Origin: Bacillota bacterium
Lineage (GTDB): Bacteria; Bacillota; UBA4882; UBA8346
DNA: 64,000 bases
Assembly: GCA_023402395.1 (NCBI GenBank)
Contig: JAEYGI010000040.1
Span: 868,001 to 932,000, forward strand
Reading direction: 5' to 3'
Shown here: in pieces, positions 16,541-24,988 of the stretch
How the letters are laid out: each line of letters begins with the position of its first letter
Numbering within the stretch: position 1 is the first letter of the stretch
Notes under the pieces: model-generated
The model's input: the letters and a program-made list of their open reading frames with translations, nothing else
What the model was told of the DNA's origin: nothing
Database searches by the model: none
Made by a program: the position numbers and the translations under genes

Positions 16541-17215
16541 TTATAAATACTCTTCAATGATTCGGTCGGATAAATGTCCCAAATCCAACGCGACTTTTCC
16601 AAATCGGGAAGCAATCTTTACACATAAGGTTACAGCGGGAATTCCCGCTGCCACAAAAGCGATATCAAAAGAGTATTCACCGCATCGAGTTATCACAGAA
16701 GGAATCTGACGGTAATTGTCAATCAAAATTTTCCCTACCGCCATTAATCCGTAATATTCTTTTAAGACTGACGCCAATTCACGTGAACGGCGTCCGATCA
16801 ATAGCAGGCGGCGATTTTTAAATAATGGGAACAATAAGCCGGCTTGATGAAGTTGGTAATTAATACAACAATCACAGATGCTCCCCAGCTGAATGCCGTA
16901 GTGCGTCAATATTTCGCTGACTAATGGCGAAAAATAGGGGAGATCCCAACGGTCGGGAAGTCCCACGATATCCGCCTTGACGATCATGGCCAGCAACTCA
17001 TTCCTGGCCTTAAGATCCGGGATCAAAACACCGGCGTACCTCAAAAATTTTTGACACTGAATCTCTTCCAGCGGTAATACCGATTCTTGCGCTATGGCCA
17101 AGGCTTCACCGTCCCCAATCCGAACCAATGAAAACGGACGCCTGAACCGAAGCGCGGTCTCGATTCGCTCTGCCACCAGGGAAGGGGTAAGAAATTTTGA
17201 AGGGTCAATCTTCAT
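16541..17215 (-). CDS. GT-D fold glycosyltransferase
   Basis: A 224-residue protein with the SLVRIGDGEALA motif near residues 29-40, characteristic of GT-D-type transferases (DUF1792-like, first described for streptococcal adhesin glycosylation). Also seen are VGLPDRWDLPYF, a Rossmann-like LLLIGRRSRELASVL and DIAFVAAGIPAVTL. ATG at 17,215 has only a weak ribosome site and lies 21 bp after the TuaH-like gene, suggesting co-transcription. The acceptor may be a glycosylated protein, in keeping with other GT-D enzymes, but this is not shown by sequence. Confidence 0.75.
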   Translation of the reverse strand: MKIDPSKFLTPSLVAERIETALRFRRPFSLVRIGDGEALAIAQESVLPLEEIQCQKFLRYAGVLIPDLKARNELLAMIVKADIVGLPDRWDLPYFSPLVSEILTHYGIQLGSICDCCINYQLHQAGLLFPLFKNRRLLLIGRRSRELASVLKEYYGLMAVGKILIDNYRQIPSVITRCGEYSFDIAFVAAGIPAVTLCVKIASRFGKVALDLGHLSDRIIEEYL

Positions 17216-17236
17216 GCATTTTATCCATCATTTCGC

Positions 17237-18253
17237 TTAAGATTGTTTCACGGTGTCCCGGATTAATTCGATGACGGTGCGAGCGCGGCGCTCCCAACTG
17301 TTCGCTTCCGCCAAATTCATCCTGGTATTTCGGGCGTTAACCTCTGAAGCGGAATTGAGCGCCTGTTTTACGGCCTCCGCAAAATCCCCCGGATTATCGG
17401 CGATGGCGGCAACATTATATTGTGCAACCTCTGGCAAGCCGGTACTGACGACCGGTTTTCCCGATGCGAGGTATTCCCAGAATTTGATTGGGTTGCAAGC
17501 TTTCGTCATCGATGAAACCCGAAATGGAATAATTAAAACATCAGTGAAAAAAAAGTACAGCGGTAATTGACGATAGGATTTTAAGCCGAGATAGTACAGA
17601 TTAGGCTCGTGGGGGATTGATATATCCCCCAGGCTGGGCCCGATAAATACAAAGGAAAAGTCCGGGCAAAGTTTACTGACCGACTCAACCAGTTTCCAAT
17701 CGATCCAATTGGCCAACGCTCCCGAAAAACAGATTCGGGGCCTGGGAATTTTTTTTAGATCAAACGGTTCAATACGGCGCTCCGGCGGAATGGCAGAGAA
17801 ATGGTAAAAATCCACTCCATTGGGCACCAGGTGAACCGGTTTGCCGAATTGTTCATAAAAATTTTTCAATTTCATTGAACTGGCGATCACTAAATCACTT
17901 TGGTCCACAATTGTCCCAGCATCCCGACGCCAGTGGGAAAATTCCTCACTCGGCTCATCAAGTGCATCAAAAACCACCGCTTGATACCGGTAGTTTTTTA
18001 ATTGATGAACGTGGGGAGGATAGGTGATCCATAGCACCGGAGGTCCAGGCATTGTAATTGCATACGGGTTGGAACGGTTTACCAAAAAAAAATTGGGAAA
18101 CAGTTCTTTAATCCCCGGAGACTGGGGCAGATAGTGATCTTTATTGCAAAATATCGATTGGATCCCTTGTTTGGCAAAAGAAAGCAATAATTGTTGTGGT
18201 CGTTGAAATAAAAAGTGCCAGTCAATCGTCGGCGGATATAAAACGGTCAGCAT
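17237..18253 (-). CDS. TuaH-like GT-B glycosyltransferase
   Basis: A 338-residue GT-B enzyme starting MLTVLYPPTIDW with HFLFQRPQQLL, the N-terminal signature of TuaH-like transferases. The C-terminal domain carries CFSGALANWIDW, FIGPSLG, IIPFRVSSMTKACNPIKFWEYL and GKPVVSTGLPEV. ATG at 18,253 follows GAGGTGGG by 7 nt; a longer frame to 18,367 has no such site. First gene of a three-gene minus-strand unit (TuaH-like, GT-D, CgeB 4), divergent from a small membrane protein gene. Confidence 0.85.
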   Translation of the reverse strand: MLTVLYPPTIDWHFLFQRPQQLLLSFAKQGIQSIFCNKDHYLPQSPGIKELFPNFFLVNRSNPYAITMPGPPVLWITYPPHVHQLKNYRYQAVVFDALDEPSEEFSHWRRDAGTIVDQSDLVIASSMKLKNFYEQFGKPVHLVPNGVDFYHFSAIPPERRIEPFDLKKIPRPRICFSGALANWIDWKLVESVSKLCPDFSFVFIGPSLGDISIPHEPNLYYLGLKSYRQLPLYFFFTDVLIIPFRVSSMTKACNPIKFWEYLASGKPVVSTGLPEVAQYNVAAIADNPGDFAEAVKQALNSASEVNARNTRMNLAEANSWERRARTVIELIRDTVKQS

Positions 18254-18424
18254 GATGATCCCACCTCGATTATGCTTATGTCCTGGCACCCAAAAATAAA
18301 ACTGCTTGAGGCGTTGAAGAAAATGAAAACAAAAACCTCTACTATGCGCACAACCGGTCAAAGGCACATATATTATATTAGCAAAAAGCCGGAGGTTGGC
18401 GTCCCGGAGTTTTGGAGGGTTTTG

Positions 18425-18652
18425 ATGGTGGGGTTACCGTTATTGCTGGGATTGATAATCTACGGTTTGATGATGACTATCTTGACCGTATGGTTAATTC
18501 AGCATCATCACAGACGCTGGCTCGCTCGAAATGAGGAAATGGAAGAAAATAACCCGACATTCAATATATTCAATCCTTCTCACGATGCCACGGAAGAAAC
18601 AACCAGATCCCAATCAAAATCCGGACAACAGTCATCAGAGTATGAAAAGTGA
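18425..18652 (+). CDS. small single-pass membrane protein
   Basis: A 75-residue protein: one hydrophobic helix (LPLLLGLIIYGLMMTILTVWL) followed by a charged, Ser/Gln/Glu-rich tail. The ATG at 18,425 lies 5 nt after GGAGGG. The frame is open further upstream to 18,272, which would add 51 mostly basic residues without a comparable ribosome site. It lies 69 bp before the SPOCS triple-domain gene and may share its transcript. No family recognised. Confidence 0.5.
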   Translation: MVGLPLLLGLIIYGLMMTILTVWLIQHHHRRWLARNEEMEENNPTFNIFNPSHDATEETTRSQSKSGQQSSEYEK

Positions 18653-18721
18653 GGTGTTGACCAGGGATAGAAAACCAATCGGGAGATAAGCCACAGTTAA
18701 CTTTTTTAAGGAGGGAAATTA

Positions 18722-19972
18722 ATGGACCCTTTGATTCGCGCGGAAGTGGTTATCGGCGAAAATACACGGCAGATCCTGGTTGAGCGCAATGTGACGTTGA
18801 CGGTTCCGGCAATAAAAGTTAGGAACATCAATGCGGAGGTTCGCTGCCTAACTACTGATGTAATTGCAGATAAAGTGGTCATCCAAGGGGTTTTACACAA
18901 ACAGATCTTCTTTGTAGGAGAAGACAACATCGTCCACCACCAAGCAGAGGATATTCCATTCAGCACGTTTGTAGATGTTCCCGGAGCGGAACCGGGAATG
19001 AACGTTCAGATAGAACCGGTGATTGAGACCGTCATCTTCAATCTTTTAACGCCGGCAATCATCCATCAAAAAGTGGTCATCGAATTCTTTGTAAAAGTTA
19101 CCGAAACCAGACAACTTAATGTTCTGACCGGGAGCGGACCCTTGGTCCGGGTTGATCAAGTGGTTGGGGAGAATACGCGGCAAGAATTGTTTGAGAACTT
19201 TGTGATCCTGAATTCCCCGGCCATCAAGATCGATGATATCACTGTTGTAATCCGCGATATTACTACTCATGTGATTACCGACAAAGTAATCATTCAGGGA
19301 GTTATTCATAAACAAATCTTCTACGTCGGAACCAACAACATTGAACTTCATCAAGCCGAAGACGTCGAGTTCTCGACATTCGTTGATATCCCGGGCGCGG
19401 TACCTTGTATGGATGTTGAAGTCATACCCACGGTGGAGTTCGTTCATTTTGAGCTGAGAGATGTCAACACACTCCTTCAAAAAGTGGTCGTGGAGTTTTT
19501 CGTCAAGGTGACCGAAAGCGTTCAGATCCCCATCTTGTTGGGACCTGGAGCCTTATTGAAACTGGAGACGGTTGTCGGCGAAAATACCCGGCAAATCCTG
19601 CTTGAAAACGTATTCACCCTGCCGTTGGAAACGGTCAAAATTCGCGAAATCGTGGCGACGATCCGCGATCTGACCACCGAAGTCATTTGTGATAAAGTCA
19701 TCATCCAAGGAACGTTGCATAAACAGATCTTCTTCATTGCCACTGATAACTTGGAACACCATCAGGCAGAGGATATCCCGTTCAGCACGTTTGTAGATGT
19801 GGCTGGCGCGACACCTGGGATGAATGTCCGTGTTGATTCCCGGATTGAAACGATCCTGTTTGAATTGGAGAACAGTACCACACTGCGGCAGAAAGTGGTT
19901 ATCGAGTTCTTCGTCAAGGTTACCGAAACTCAACAATTATCGGTTCAAATTGTCGGACCGTATTATTTCTAA
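18722..19972 (+). CDS. triple-SPOCS (DUF3794) spore-surface protein
   Basis: A 416-residue protein made of three tandem SPOCS/DUF3794 domains of about 138 residues (1-138, 139-276, 277-416). Each repeats the order VVGENTRQ, DKVIIQG, LHKQIFF, HQAED, FSTFVDVPGA, KVVIEFFVKVTE. SPOCS domains occur in spore coat morphogenesis proteins such as clostridial SipL. There is no LysM domain, signal peptide or membrane helix, so it is a mother-cell structural protein rather than SipL itself. ATG follows AAGGAGG by 7 nt. A terminator closes the unit. The role is inferred from the domain and from its place inside the glycan locus. Confidence 0.88.
   Translation: MDPLIRAEVVIGENTRQILVERNVTLTVPAIKVRNINAEVRCLTTDVIADKVVIQGVLHKQIFFVGEDNIVHHQAEDIPFSTFVDVPGAEPGMNVQIEPVIETVIFNLLTPAIIHQKVVIEFFVKVTETRQLNVLTGSGPLVRVDQVVGENTRQELFENFVILNSPAIKIDDITVVIRDITTHVITDKVIIQGVIHKQIFYVGTNNIELHQAEDVEFSTFVDIPGAVPCMDVEVIPTVEFVHFELRDVNTLLQKVVVEFFVKVTESVQIPILLGPGALLKLETVVGENTRQILLENVFTLPLETVKIREIVATIRDLTTEVICDKVIIQGTLHKQIFFIATDNLEHHQAEDIPFSTFVDVAGATPGMNVRVDSRIETILFELENSTTLRQKVVIEFFVKVTETQQLSVQIVGPYYF
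18728..19972 (+). repeat. three in-frame direct repeats of about 414 bp
   Basis: The SPOCS domains are also visible as DNA repeats: AAAGTGGTCATC/GTTATC and CATAAACAGATCTTCT-type blocks recur at about 414-bp intervals (for example near 18,895, 19,308 and 19,718). They are diverged enough to be an old internal triplication. Confidence 0.6.
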
Positions 19973-20007
19973 AATCTCCCGCCCAGGACGTTCAAACCAT
20001 CAAGAAG

Positions 20008-20045
20008 CAGGTTGTTCCCAACGGAACAGCCTGTTTTCTTTTAAG
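20008..20045 (+). terminator. terminator after triple-SPOCS gene
   Basis: CAGGTTGTTCC (20,008-20,018) pairs with GGAACAGCCTG (20,023-20,033) through one G-U pair, loop CAAC, followed by TTTTCTTTT. Confidence 0.85.
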
Positions 20046-20104
20046 CAGGTTCATGGTTCCTCCGGCATATACATGTTATTGGACAAAAATACGGAGGAGC
20101 GCGG

Positions 20105-22189
20105 ATGACAGCCGATTATACCAGTTCATTTACGGTATCCACCGATTGGCCGGAACTGGTAAATAAAAAGATTAAAACGATTGACAGCAGCTTAAAAGAA
20201 TTTGCGATTGTAAACCACAGTGAAATGTTAGTGATTAGCGGTGTGATTGAACGGGAGATCCGCTATCAGGAATTTGACGGACGGGCCCGGAAAAGCGAGG
20301 ATAAAATTCAATTTGAAGCGATCCTGGGCGCTTCTTTGCCCGAACCCTTGCCAGCCTTTGAAGCGGAATTACGTTCGACTTATTTTGTTTTCCAACCCCG
20401 ACAGCTCGGAGTAGATCGGGCCATTTTAAACCAACAATTTTCAGTTTCGGTAAGTAAATCCACCGAATGTCCCACCAATATTACCGGGGACATTCCGGTA
20501 TTGGCCGATATTGTCGAATCATCCGGAAAAAATGGCCAGATCATCCGGATCGAATTACCGATGATTGCTACCGGAAGTAGACCCAAGCAATTTGAAGGAA
20601 CGGTTCATTTCGAGGAAATCTTGGCGCCTCCTATAATCGGGGGAAGTATAACCGGGAACCTGTTGATTCGCACGAAAGATAGCTCCATCCAGGAAATGGA
20701 ACTATGCCATCCCTTTAATTTTCTAACCGACTTACCGGAATCCAGCGGACAGCAGCATCTAAAAATCCTGGGAGAAATCGGCGATGTCTTATGGATACCA
20801 TCCAACGGTCACTCTCATTGGATTATGGAGTTGAAGATTACTTACAACTGGCAATACCTTCATCGAAAAGAAATAACGTGCATGGAGATTCTGCAAAGCG
20901 ACGATCAACCCCAATCTCGCTATAAGCTCCCAGTCTTCATCGGAGAGTTGAAACGCCATTTGATAAGAGAAACCGAGATTGCAGAGCCTATCGGCGAAAA
21001 CCCAGAAATCAAGTTAGAAAGTTCGTCGGTTGCGACCCGAATTACCAAAAGAGGTTTGCTTGTCACCGTCCAGGTGCTGATTGGAATTTACAGCATCTTC
21101 GGTACGCAGGAGATATATGGACAACAGGAGATTATCATCGATGAATTGATTCCGTCGGAGTTGACGGCGGGGAGAGAACCATCCGAGATATTTGCGATGG
21201 AGCGGTTGATTCCTCAAGTATTCAAACTCACTAGGCGGAACTTTAAAGTGCTGGTTATCACTGGTTTTGAATACTGTTGTCGACTATACCGGAATCAACT
21301 GGTGGTCTTATCCGTTGGCAACGAATCGGATCCGCTCATCAGTTGCGCTTGCCTGGTTGATCAAGTCGCCTTTTCGTTAGCTGGCGAAGACATGATACGG
21401 CTTCGCGGTAATCCACAAATCATCAAGGCTGTGCGGACATCCATCCAAAATGTCAGCGCCGAACCCAGAGATGGGTGGTTCATTGCCGGAGGTGAATTGC
21501 TGGTTCCCATATCATACATTGATAGTGAAAACCGGTTTCGGGAGGATGTATTTAAAATTGTATTCCAAAAAAGTATTCTCTGTCAAACAATTCCCCGGGC
21601 CAGCTGGATTGATTTGACGCCCCGTTTGGAATATGACTCGTTCACGCTTAATGAGAGCGGCCTTTGTTATCGCTACTTTATAAAGCTGGAAGCCAACTTG
21701 TTTTCCGACACCGCCATTCGCGTCGATACCAGGTTACGGATACCCTCCGGCCCAAGCAAGCCGGAGGATGTCGGACCTCCGAATGCCATCGGAACTAGCG
21801 GTCGCTCCCCCATGCGGCTGGCGATGGAAGAGGATATTTCATTGAAACTCGGCAGTCCCAAGGAAATTACCACCGGCAGGACTTACATCGAACAGTTTAG
21901 TTGCCGCCCGGCCATGAATGCACTTTTCGTCGAAGGCAAATTGGCGGGAGAGGTCGAGTACTGGGATGAAGACGGCTATTTACGCCAAGAAACCATTAAT
22001 TATCCTTTTTGGCGATTTGTACAGTTAAAGACGGAGAGTCTCTTTCCGGATCCGTCAGGCTATTGGCCTGAGATCCGTAATTACAGTTTCTTGCCGGTTC
22101 GGTCATGGCCTTGGCGTCACGGGTCATTAAAGTTAAAAGTTGAAATCGAATTATTACCCCAAAAAAATGAAGGAGGCAGCGACGATTGA
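20105..22189 (+). CDS. large multi-SPOCS-like protein
   Basis: A 694-residue protein of repeated beta-rich modules resembling diverged DUF3794 units. The first reads MLVISGVIEREIRYQEFDG followed by IQFEAILGAS; the last, near residues 580-694, reads FVEGKLAGEVEYWDEDGYL followed by PFWRFVQL. I estimate four or five modules. No signal peptide or transmembrane helix. ATG at 20,105 lies 6 nt after GGAGGAG. Its stop codon overlaps the TTG start of a glycosyltransferase gene (TTGA), so the two are translated together; the glycosyltransferase may modify this protein or a glycan bound to it. Confidence 0.7.
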   Translation: MTADYTSSFTVSTDWPELVNKKIKTIDSSLKEFAIVNHSEMLVISGVIEREIRYQEFDGRARKSEDKIQFEAILGASLPEPLPAFEAELRSTYFVFQPRQLGVDRAILNQQFSVSVSKSTECPTNITGDIPVLADIVESSGKNGQIIRIELPMIATGSRPKQFEGTVHFEEILAPPIIGGSITGNLLIRTKDSSIQEMELCHPFNFLTDLPESSGQQHLKILGEIGDVLWIPSNGHSHWIMELKITYNWQYLHRKEITCMEILQSDDQPQSRYKLPVFIGELKRHLIRETEIAEPIGENPEIKLESSSVATRITKRGLLVTVQVLIGIYSIFGTQEIYGQQEIIIDELIPSELTAGREPSEIFAMERLIPQVFKLTRRNFKVLVITGFEYCCRLYRNQLVVLSVGNESDPLISCACLVDQVAFSLAGEDMIRLRGNPQIIKAVRTSIQNVSAEPRDGWFIAGGELLVPISYIDSENRFREDVFKIVFQKSILCQTIPRASWIDLTPRLEYDSFTLNESGLCYRYFIKLEANLFSDTAIRVDTRLRIPSGPSKPEDVGPPNAIGTSGRSPMRLAMEEDISLKLGSPKEITTGRTYIEQFSCRPAMNALFVEGKLAGEVEYWDEDGYLRQETINYPFWRFVQLKTESLFPDPSGYWPEIRNYSFLPVRSWPWRHGSLKLKVEIELLPQKNEGGSDD

Positions 22190-23202
22190 AAATTTTAATG
22201 CAAAACCGCTCCAGTTTTCCACGCTCCCTAGCGGGCGATAGTGTCCAACTTCTTAAAACCCATGACTATCTTCAACAATTGGGCGTTACGATGGCAGTCA
22301 GTTCCGAATCGGATCCGGACCTCTCCGGTTTCGATTTGGTTCATTTGTTCAATATCATGCCGGTGGAAGAGACCTATCAATTTTACCTGAACGCCAAGCG
22401 GCAGCAGAAGAAGATCGTTTTATCGACGGTCTTTTGGGACCCCGAAGAGTACCTACTCCGGAGCAAAGCTATGGATCAATTCGGTGAATGGTGGCGGCGG
22501 ACCATGCCCTTACGGACGGAAGTATTGAATGGCGTAGATCTGATATTGCCCAACTCCCGGATGGAAGAAAAGGTTTTAGAAAAATATTTTCAGTTCTTGC
22601 CGAAATCAATGATTGTACCCAACGCCGCTGACCGAATCTTCGCAGATGCGCATCCGGGGCGGTTCCGCCTGCGCTATCATCCGCCGGAGGAGTTCGTTTT
22701 AGCCGTAGGCCGAGTCTGTAAACGAAAAAATCAGCTGCCGCTGGTTGAAGTCGCCGCGTCGTTACGAATGCCTTTAGTAATCATCGGGCCGCTTAACGAT
22801 ACCGAGTATTATCGTAGTTGCAGAAAAGCCTCGGCCGGTTCGCGGACGATGTTCATCGATGCCCTCGGCCAGCGGGATCTGGCATCGGCTTACGCTGCCG
22901 CCAAAGTGCACGCCCTGGTCAGTTGGTATGACACGCCGGGATTGGTTTCATTGGAGGCTGGGCTAGCCGGATGCAGGCTTGTTACCACCGATCGTGGTTG
23001 CGCCCGTGAATATCTCGGCGATTCCGCCTTTTATTGTGATCCGGGTGATCCCGGCAGCATCCGCCAAGCCCTTCAATCGGCCTGGATTTCAGTTCCCGAT
23101 CAAGCGTTAAAAGGGCGAATCCTCACCAATTACCTTTGGGACAACACCGCTTTGGCAACTTATAACGCTTACCGGAGTTTGGTGGAGGAGAATACCCCGT
23201 GA
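22186..23202 (+). CDS. GT4 glycosyltransferase coupled to the SPOCS gene
   Basis: A 338-residue GT-B enzyme: KILMQNRSSFPRSLAGDSVQ at the N-terminus, ILPNSRMEEKVL and VPNAAD, LAVGRVCKRKNQLPLVEVA, LVSWYDTPGLVSLEAGLAG (E-x7-E-like donor site) and TTDRGCAREYLGD. The start is TTG, 9 nt after AAGGAGG, sharing four bases with the upstream stop. Cytosolic; the acceptor is unknown. The 3' end overlaps the convergent gene at 23,169 by 34 bp. Confidence 0.87.
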   Translation: MKILMQNRSSFPRSLAGDSVQLLKTHDYLQQLGVTMAVSSESDPDLSGFDLVHLFNIMPVEETYQFYLNAKRQQKKIVLSTVFWDPEEYLLRSKAMDQFGEWWRRTMPLRTEVLNGVDLILPNSRMEEKVLEKYFQFLPKSMIVPNAADRIFADAHPGRFRLRYHPPEEFVLAVGRVCKRKNQLPLVEVAASLRMPLVIIGPLNDTEYYRSCRKASAGSRTMFIDALGQRDLASAYAAAKVHALVSWYDTPGLVSLEAGLAGCRLVTTDRGCAREYLGDSAFYCDPGDPGSIRQALQSAWISVPDQALKGRILTNYLWDNTALATYNAYRSLVEENTP

Positions 23203-23660
23203 ATTGCGGGGCGATTGCCCCGATGTTTAACCGATTCCCGGGACGCCCGGGGCATAAAAAAAGAATAACGGGCAAGCAAGGCGCTGGTTTCGCAGTCATA
23301 AACCTCAAAAAACAATTTCGTTTTATAAAAATAGCGTTGCGGTACGATAAAATAATGATAATTCCCGGCATCCGCCTTTCCGGTCATCGTTAGGGCAAAC
23401 CCGCGATAGCGAGATTCATCGATCCGTAGATTCAGGGCCAGAATGGGAAAACCTCCTTCCGGTAACGTTGAAGAAAGGTTGATACCATAATCGCTATTCA
23501 GAATCGGTTCCCAATTCCCGATATCAGCGCCCGCGATCACCATTGGAGTCGATGTTTTGGAAGATAGGTTCGTAATTGACTCACGGCAGATCGTAGTTAT
23601 ACTCATGGGTATGTATTGGACCGCTGGAAAAGGATAAATCGTGGTATTGCCAAAACTCAA
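23169..23660 (-). CDS. hypothetical protein convergent with the GT4 gene
   Basis: 163 residues with no family I recognise: no membrane helix, a predicted beta-rich middle (FPILALNLRIDESRYRGFAL) and YHYFIVPQRYFYKTKLFFEVYD. The start is best read as TTG at 23,660, 8 nt after GGAGG; a GTG at 23,675 overlaps that site. Codon usage looks like that of neighbouring genes. The C-terminus runs 34 bp into the convergent glycosyltransferase gene. Its position suggests another spore-surface component, but this is context only. Confidence 0.6.
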   Translation of the reverse strand: MSFGNTTIYPFPAVQYIPMSITTICRESITNLSSKTSTPMVIAGADIGNWEPILNSDYGINLSSTLPEGGFPILALNLRIDESRYRGFALTMTGKADAGNYHYFIVPQRYFYKTKLFFEVYDCETSALLARYSFFMPRASRESVKHRGNRPAIHGVFSSTKLR

Positions 23661-23902
23661 ATAGCTCGCCTCCACAAAAAAATTGATGCTTAAAGTAGTA
23701 TATGCTTCCAGGTACCCGCAGGTCCCTTCGGTCGTGGATAAAATAAATCAGTCCCATCACGGTGGCGAAAGCAAAGAGGTTGGACAGCCACGAGCTATTA
23801 TTAATCCTGGCCGCACATTAAAAATTCGTATTCTAAGTTGTATTTCAGTCAAAATATTCCCATTGTTCCGGGAATGCCGGCCCTCCGTTTTCCCCATTTC
23901 CC

Positions 23903-24079
23903 TTTCGAATCTTTTCGTTTGCTTTCGGATACTTTCGATTTGACAACAAAACGCTTTCGTTTAGTTTCGATTACTTTTGGTTTGACAACAGAATGGTTTC
24001 GTTTTCTTTCGGTTGCTTTCGATTGGACAACAAAACATTTTCGTTTTCTTTTGAATACTTTCGATTCCGTGGCTAAATA
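23903..24079 (+). repeat. 42-bp (2 x 21) tandem repeat array
   Basis: Units of exactly 42 bp start at 23,913, 23,955, 23,997 and 24,039 with TTTCGTTTnCTTTCGnnTnC; a partial unit precedes them. Each unit is two 21-bp halves, and within it TTTCG recurs about every 10 bp, so T-tracts are helically phased and the DNA may be curved. On the + strand the array is an open heptapeptide series of the form RFRLLSx-TFDLTTK that ends at a TAA at 24,078-24,080. Confidence 0.85.
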
Positions 24080-24131
24080 AGGAATTTTGATAAGATAATG
24101 GGGAGTCTTGACAATTTATTGTGGATTTTGG

Positions 24132-24168
24132 AGATCCGCCGTCCGTTCCGGAAGGCGGATCTTTTACG
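24132..24168. terminator. terminator-like hairpin
   Basis: AGATCCGCC (24,132-24,140) pairs with GGCGGATCT (24,154-24,162), with an inner TCC/GGA stem and TTTT downstream on the + strand. It lies beyond the repeat array; no convincing + strand gene precedes it. Confidence 0.6.
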
Positions 24169-24336
24169 AAACTTTATTTTATCAATCTCGTTTTTTGAGT
24201 CGGTGCAGGAAATATCCGAGCCAAGAACGAATCTTGAAATGATTTAAATCTATTCTCATTATTAAATTCCCTTTCCGGATTCAGTCCTTGGACGTAGCCC
24301 GGACGAGTCGGCTCGATCGCGTAAGGAGGCTGGGAC

Positions 24337-24921
24337 ATGTATCTCTTGTTATTACTGATAACTGCATTGTTTATATTGTCGATCCTCGGCGGCAATTGGC
24401 CGTTCAAGCTCTATCATGCTCATTTGATTCAAAAGGTGGCGCGGGAATTCGGCGTAGCATCCGTTGATCGCGGGTTCTGGTTTTCGCAAACCAGCCGGGA
24501 GATCGTGGCCGATTATCGACAGATCCCAATCCAGATCCGGTTCCTGGAACGGCCGCTGGATTCATTAAAGCCCATCAACTCGGGTCTGGAGGTCCGGGCC
24601 CGGTTTCCATTCCGGGTAGTCCTGGAGATTAATCATCTCCGGCTGAAAAAGCGGGAGTGGGGAGAGTTCAAACAGTTTCTAAGCGGCGACCGGCAATTGG
24701 ACTCGCAATGGTTCATGTTGACGCCGGAACCGGAACACGCCGCTGAACTCTGGGGACGGCTCAGGCTCGAACCTGTGCTGCGGTTTCCCTTTCTTGAACA
24801 GGTTTTAATCAACCACAATGAGATCATCGTCCGGGTCCGCCGTTTCGGCAGCGCGGCCCGGGTAAAAGAGCTGGCGGACTTGCTCGTCGAGAGCCTGCCT
24901 GATGACGGGCTGCAGGTATAA
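24337..24921 (+). CDS. hypothetical membrane-anchored protein
   Basis: 194 residues. One N-terminal hydrophobic helix (YLLLLLITALFILSILGG) is followed by a basic, soluble domain with RFLERPLDSLKP, FPFRVVLEINHLRLKKREW and a C-terminal ELADLLVESLPDDG. ATG lies 6 nt after GGAGG. No family recognised. It sits just upstream of the valS promoter with a 32-bp gap and is not obviously linked to it. Confidence 0.65.
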   Translation: MYLLLLLITALFILSILGGNWPFKLYHAHLIQKVAREFGVASVDRGFWFSQTSREIVADYRQIPIQIRFLERPLDSLKPINSGLEVRARFPFRVVLEINHLRLKKREWGEFKQFLSGDRQLDSQWFMLTPEPEHAAELWGRLRLEPVLRFPFLEQVLINHNEIIVRVRRFGSAARVKELADLLVESLPDDGLQV

Positions 24922-24953
24922 GCGGCTGGAACCGCGCCGTACTTCCCGGCCTA

Positions 24954-24982
24954 TTGACAGCGGGACGTCTTAAAGATATAAT
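24954..24982 (+). promoter_or_regulatory. sigma-A promoter of the valS T-box leader
   Basis: Consensus TTGACA (24,954-24,959), 17-bp spacer, TATAAT (24,977-24,982). Transcription should start near 24,989, at the front of the T-box leader. Confidence 0.88.
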
Positions 24983-24988
24983 CAGATC

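Larger units (their letters stand above)
23661..24336. other. 676-bp intergenic region
   Basis: Divergent gap between the hypothetical gene and a small membrane protein gene. It contains the 42/21-bp repeat array (23,903-24,079) and a terminator-like hairpin (24,132-24,166). Frames through it lack ribosome sites, apart from the heptapeptide frame through the array, which is open from 23,838 to a stop at 24,080. Confidence 0.6.

Noticed and set aside
1..24100. Insertion sequence or prophage genes in the accessory region
   Set aside because: No transposase, integrase or phage structural frame is visible on either strand.
24174..24407. 77-codon minus-strand frame
   Set aside because: Overlaps the start and ribosome site of the + strand membrane protein gene and lacks its own ribosome site.
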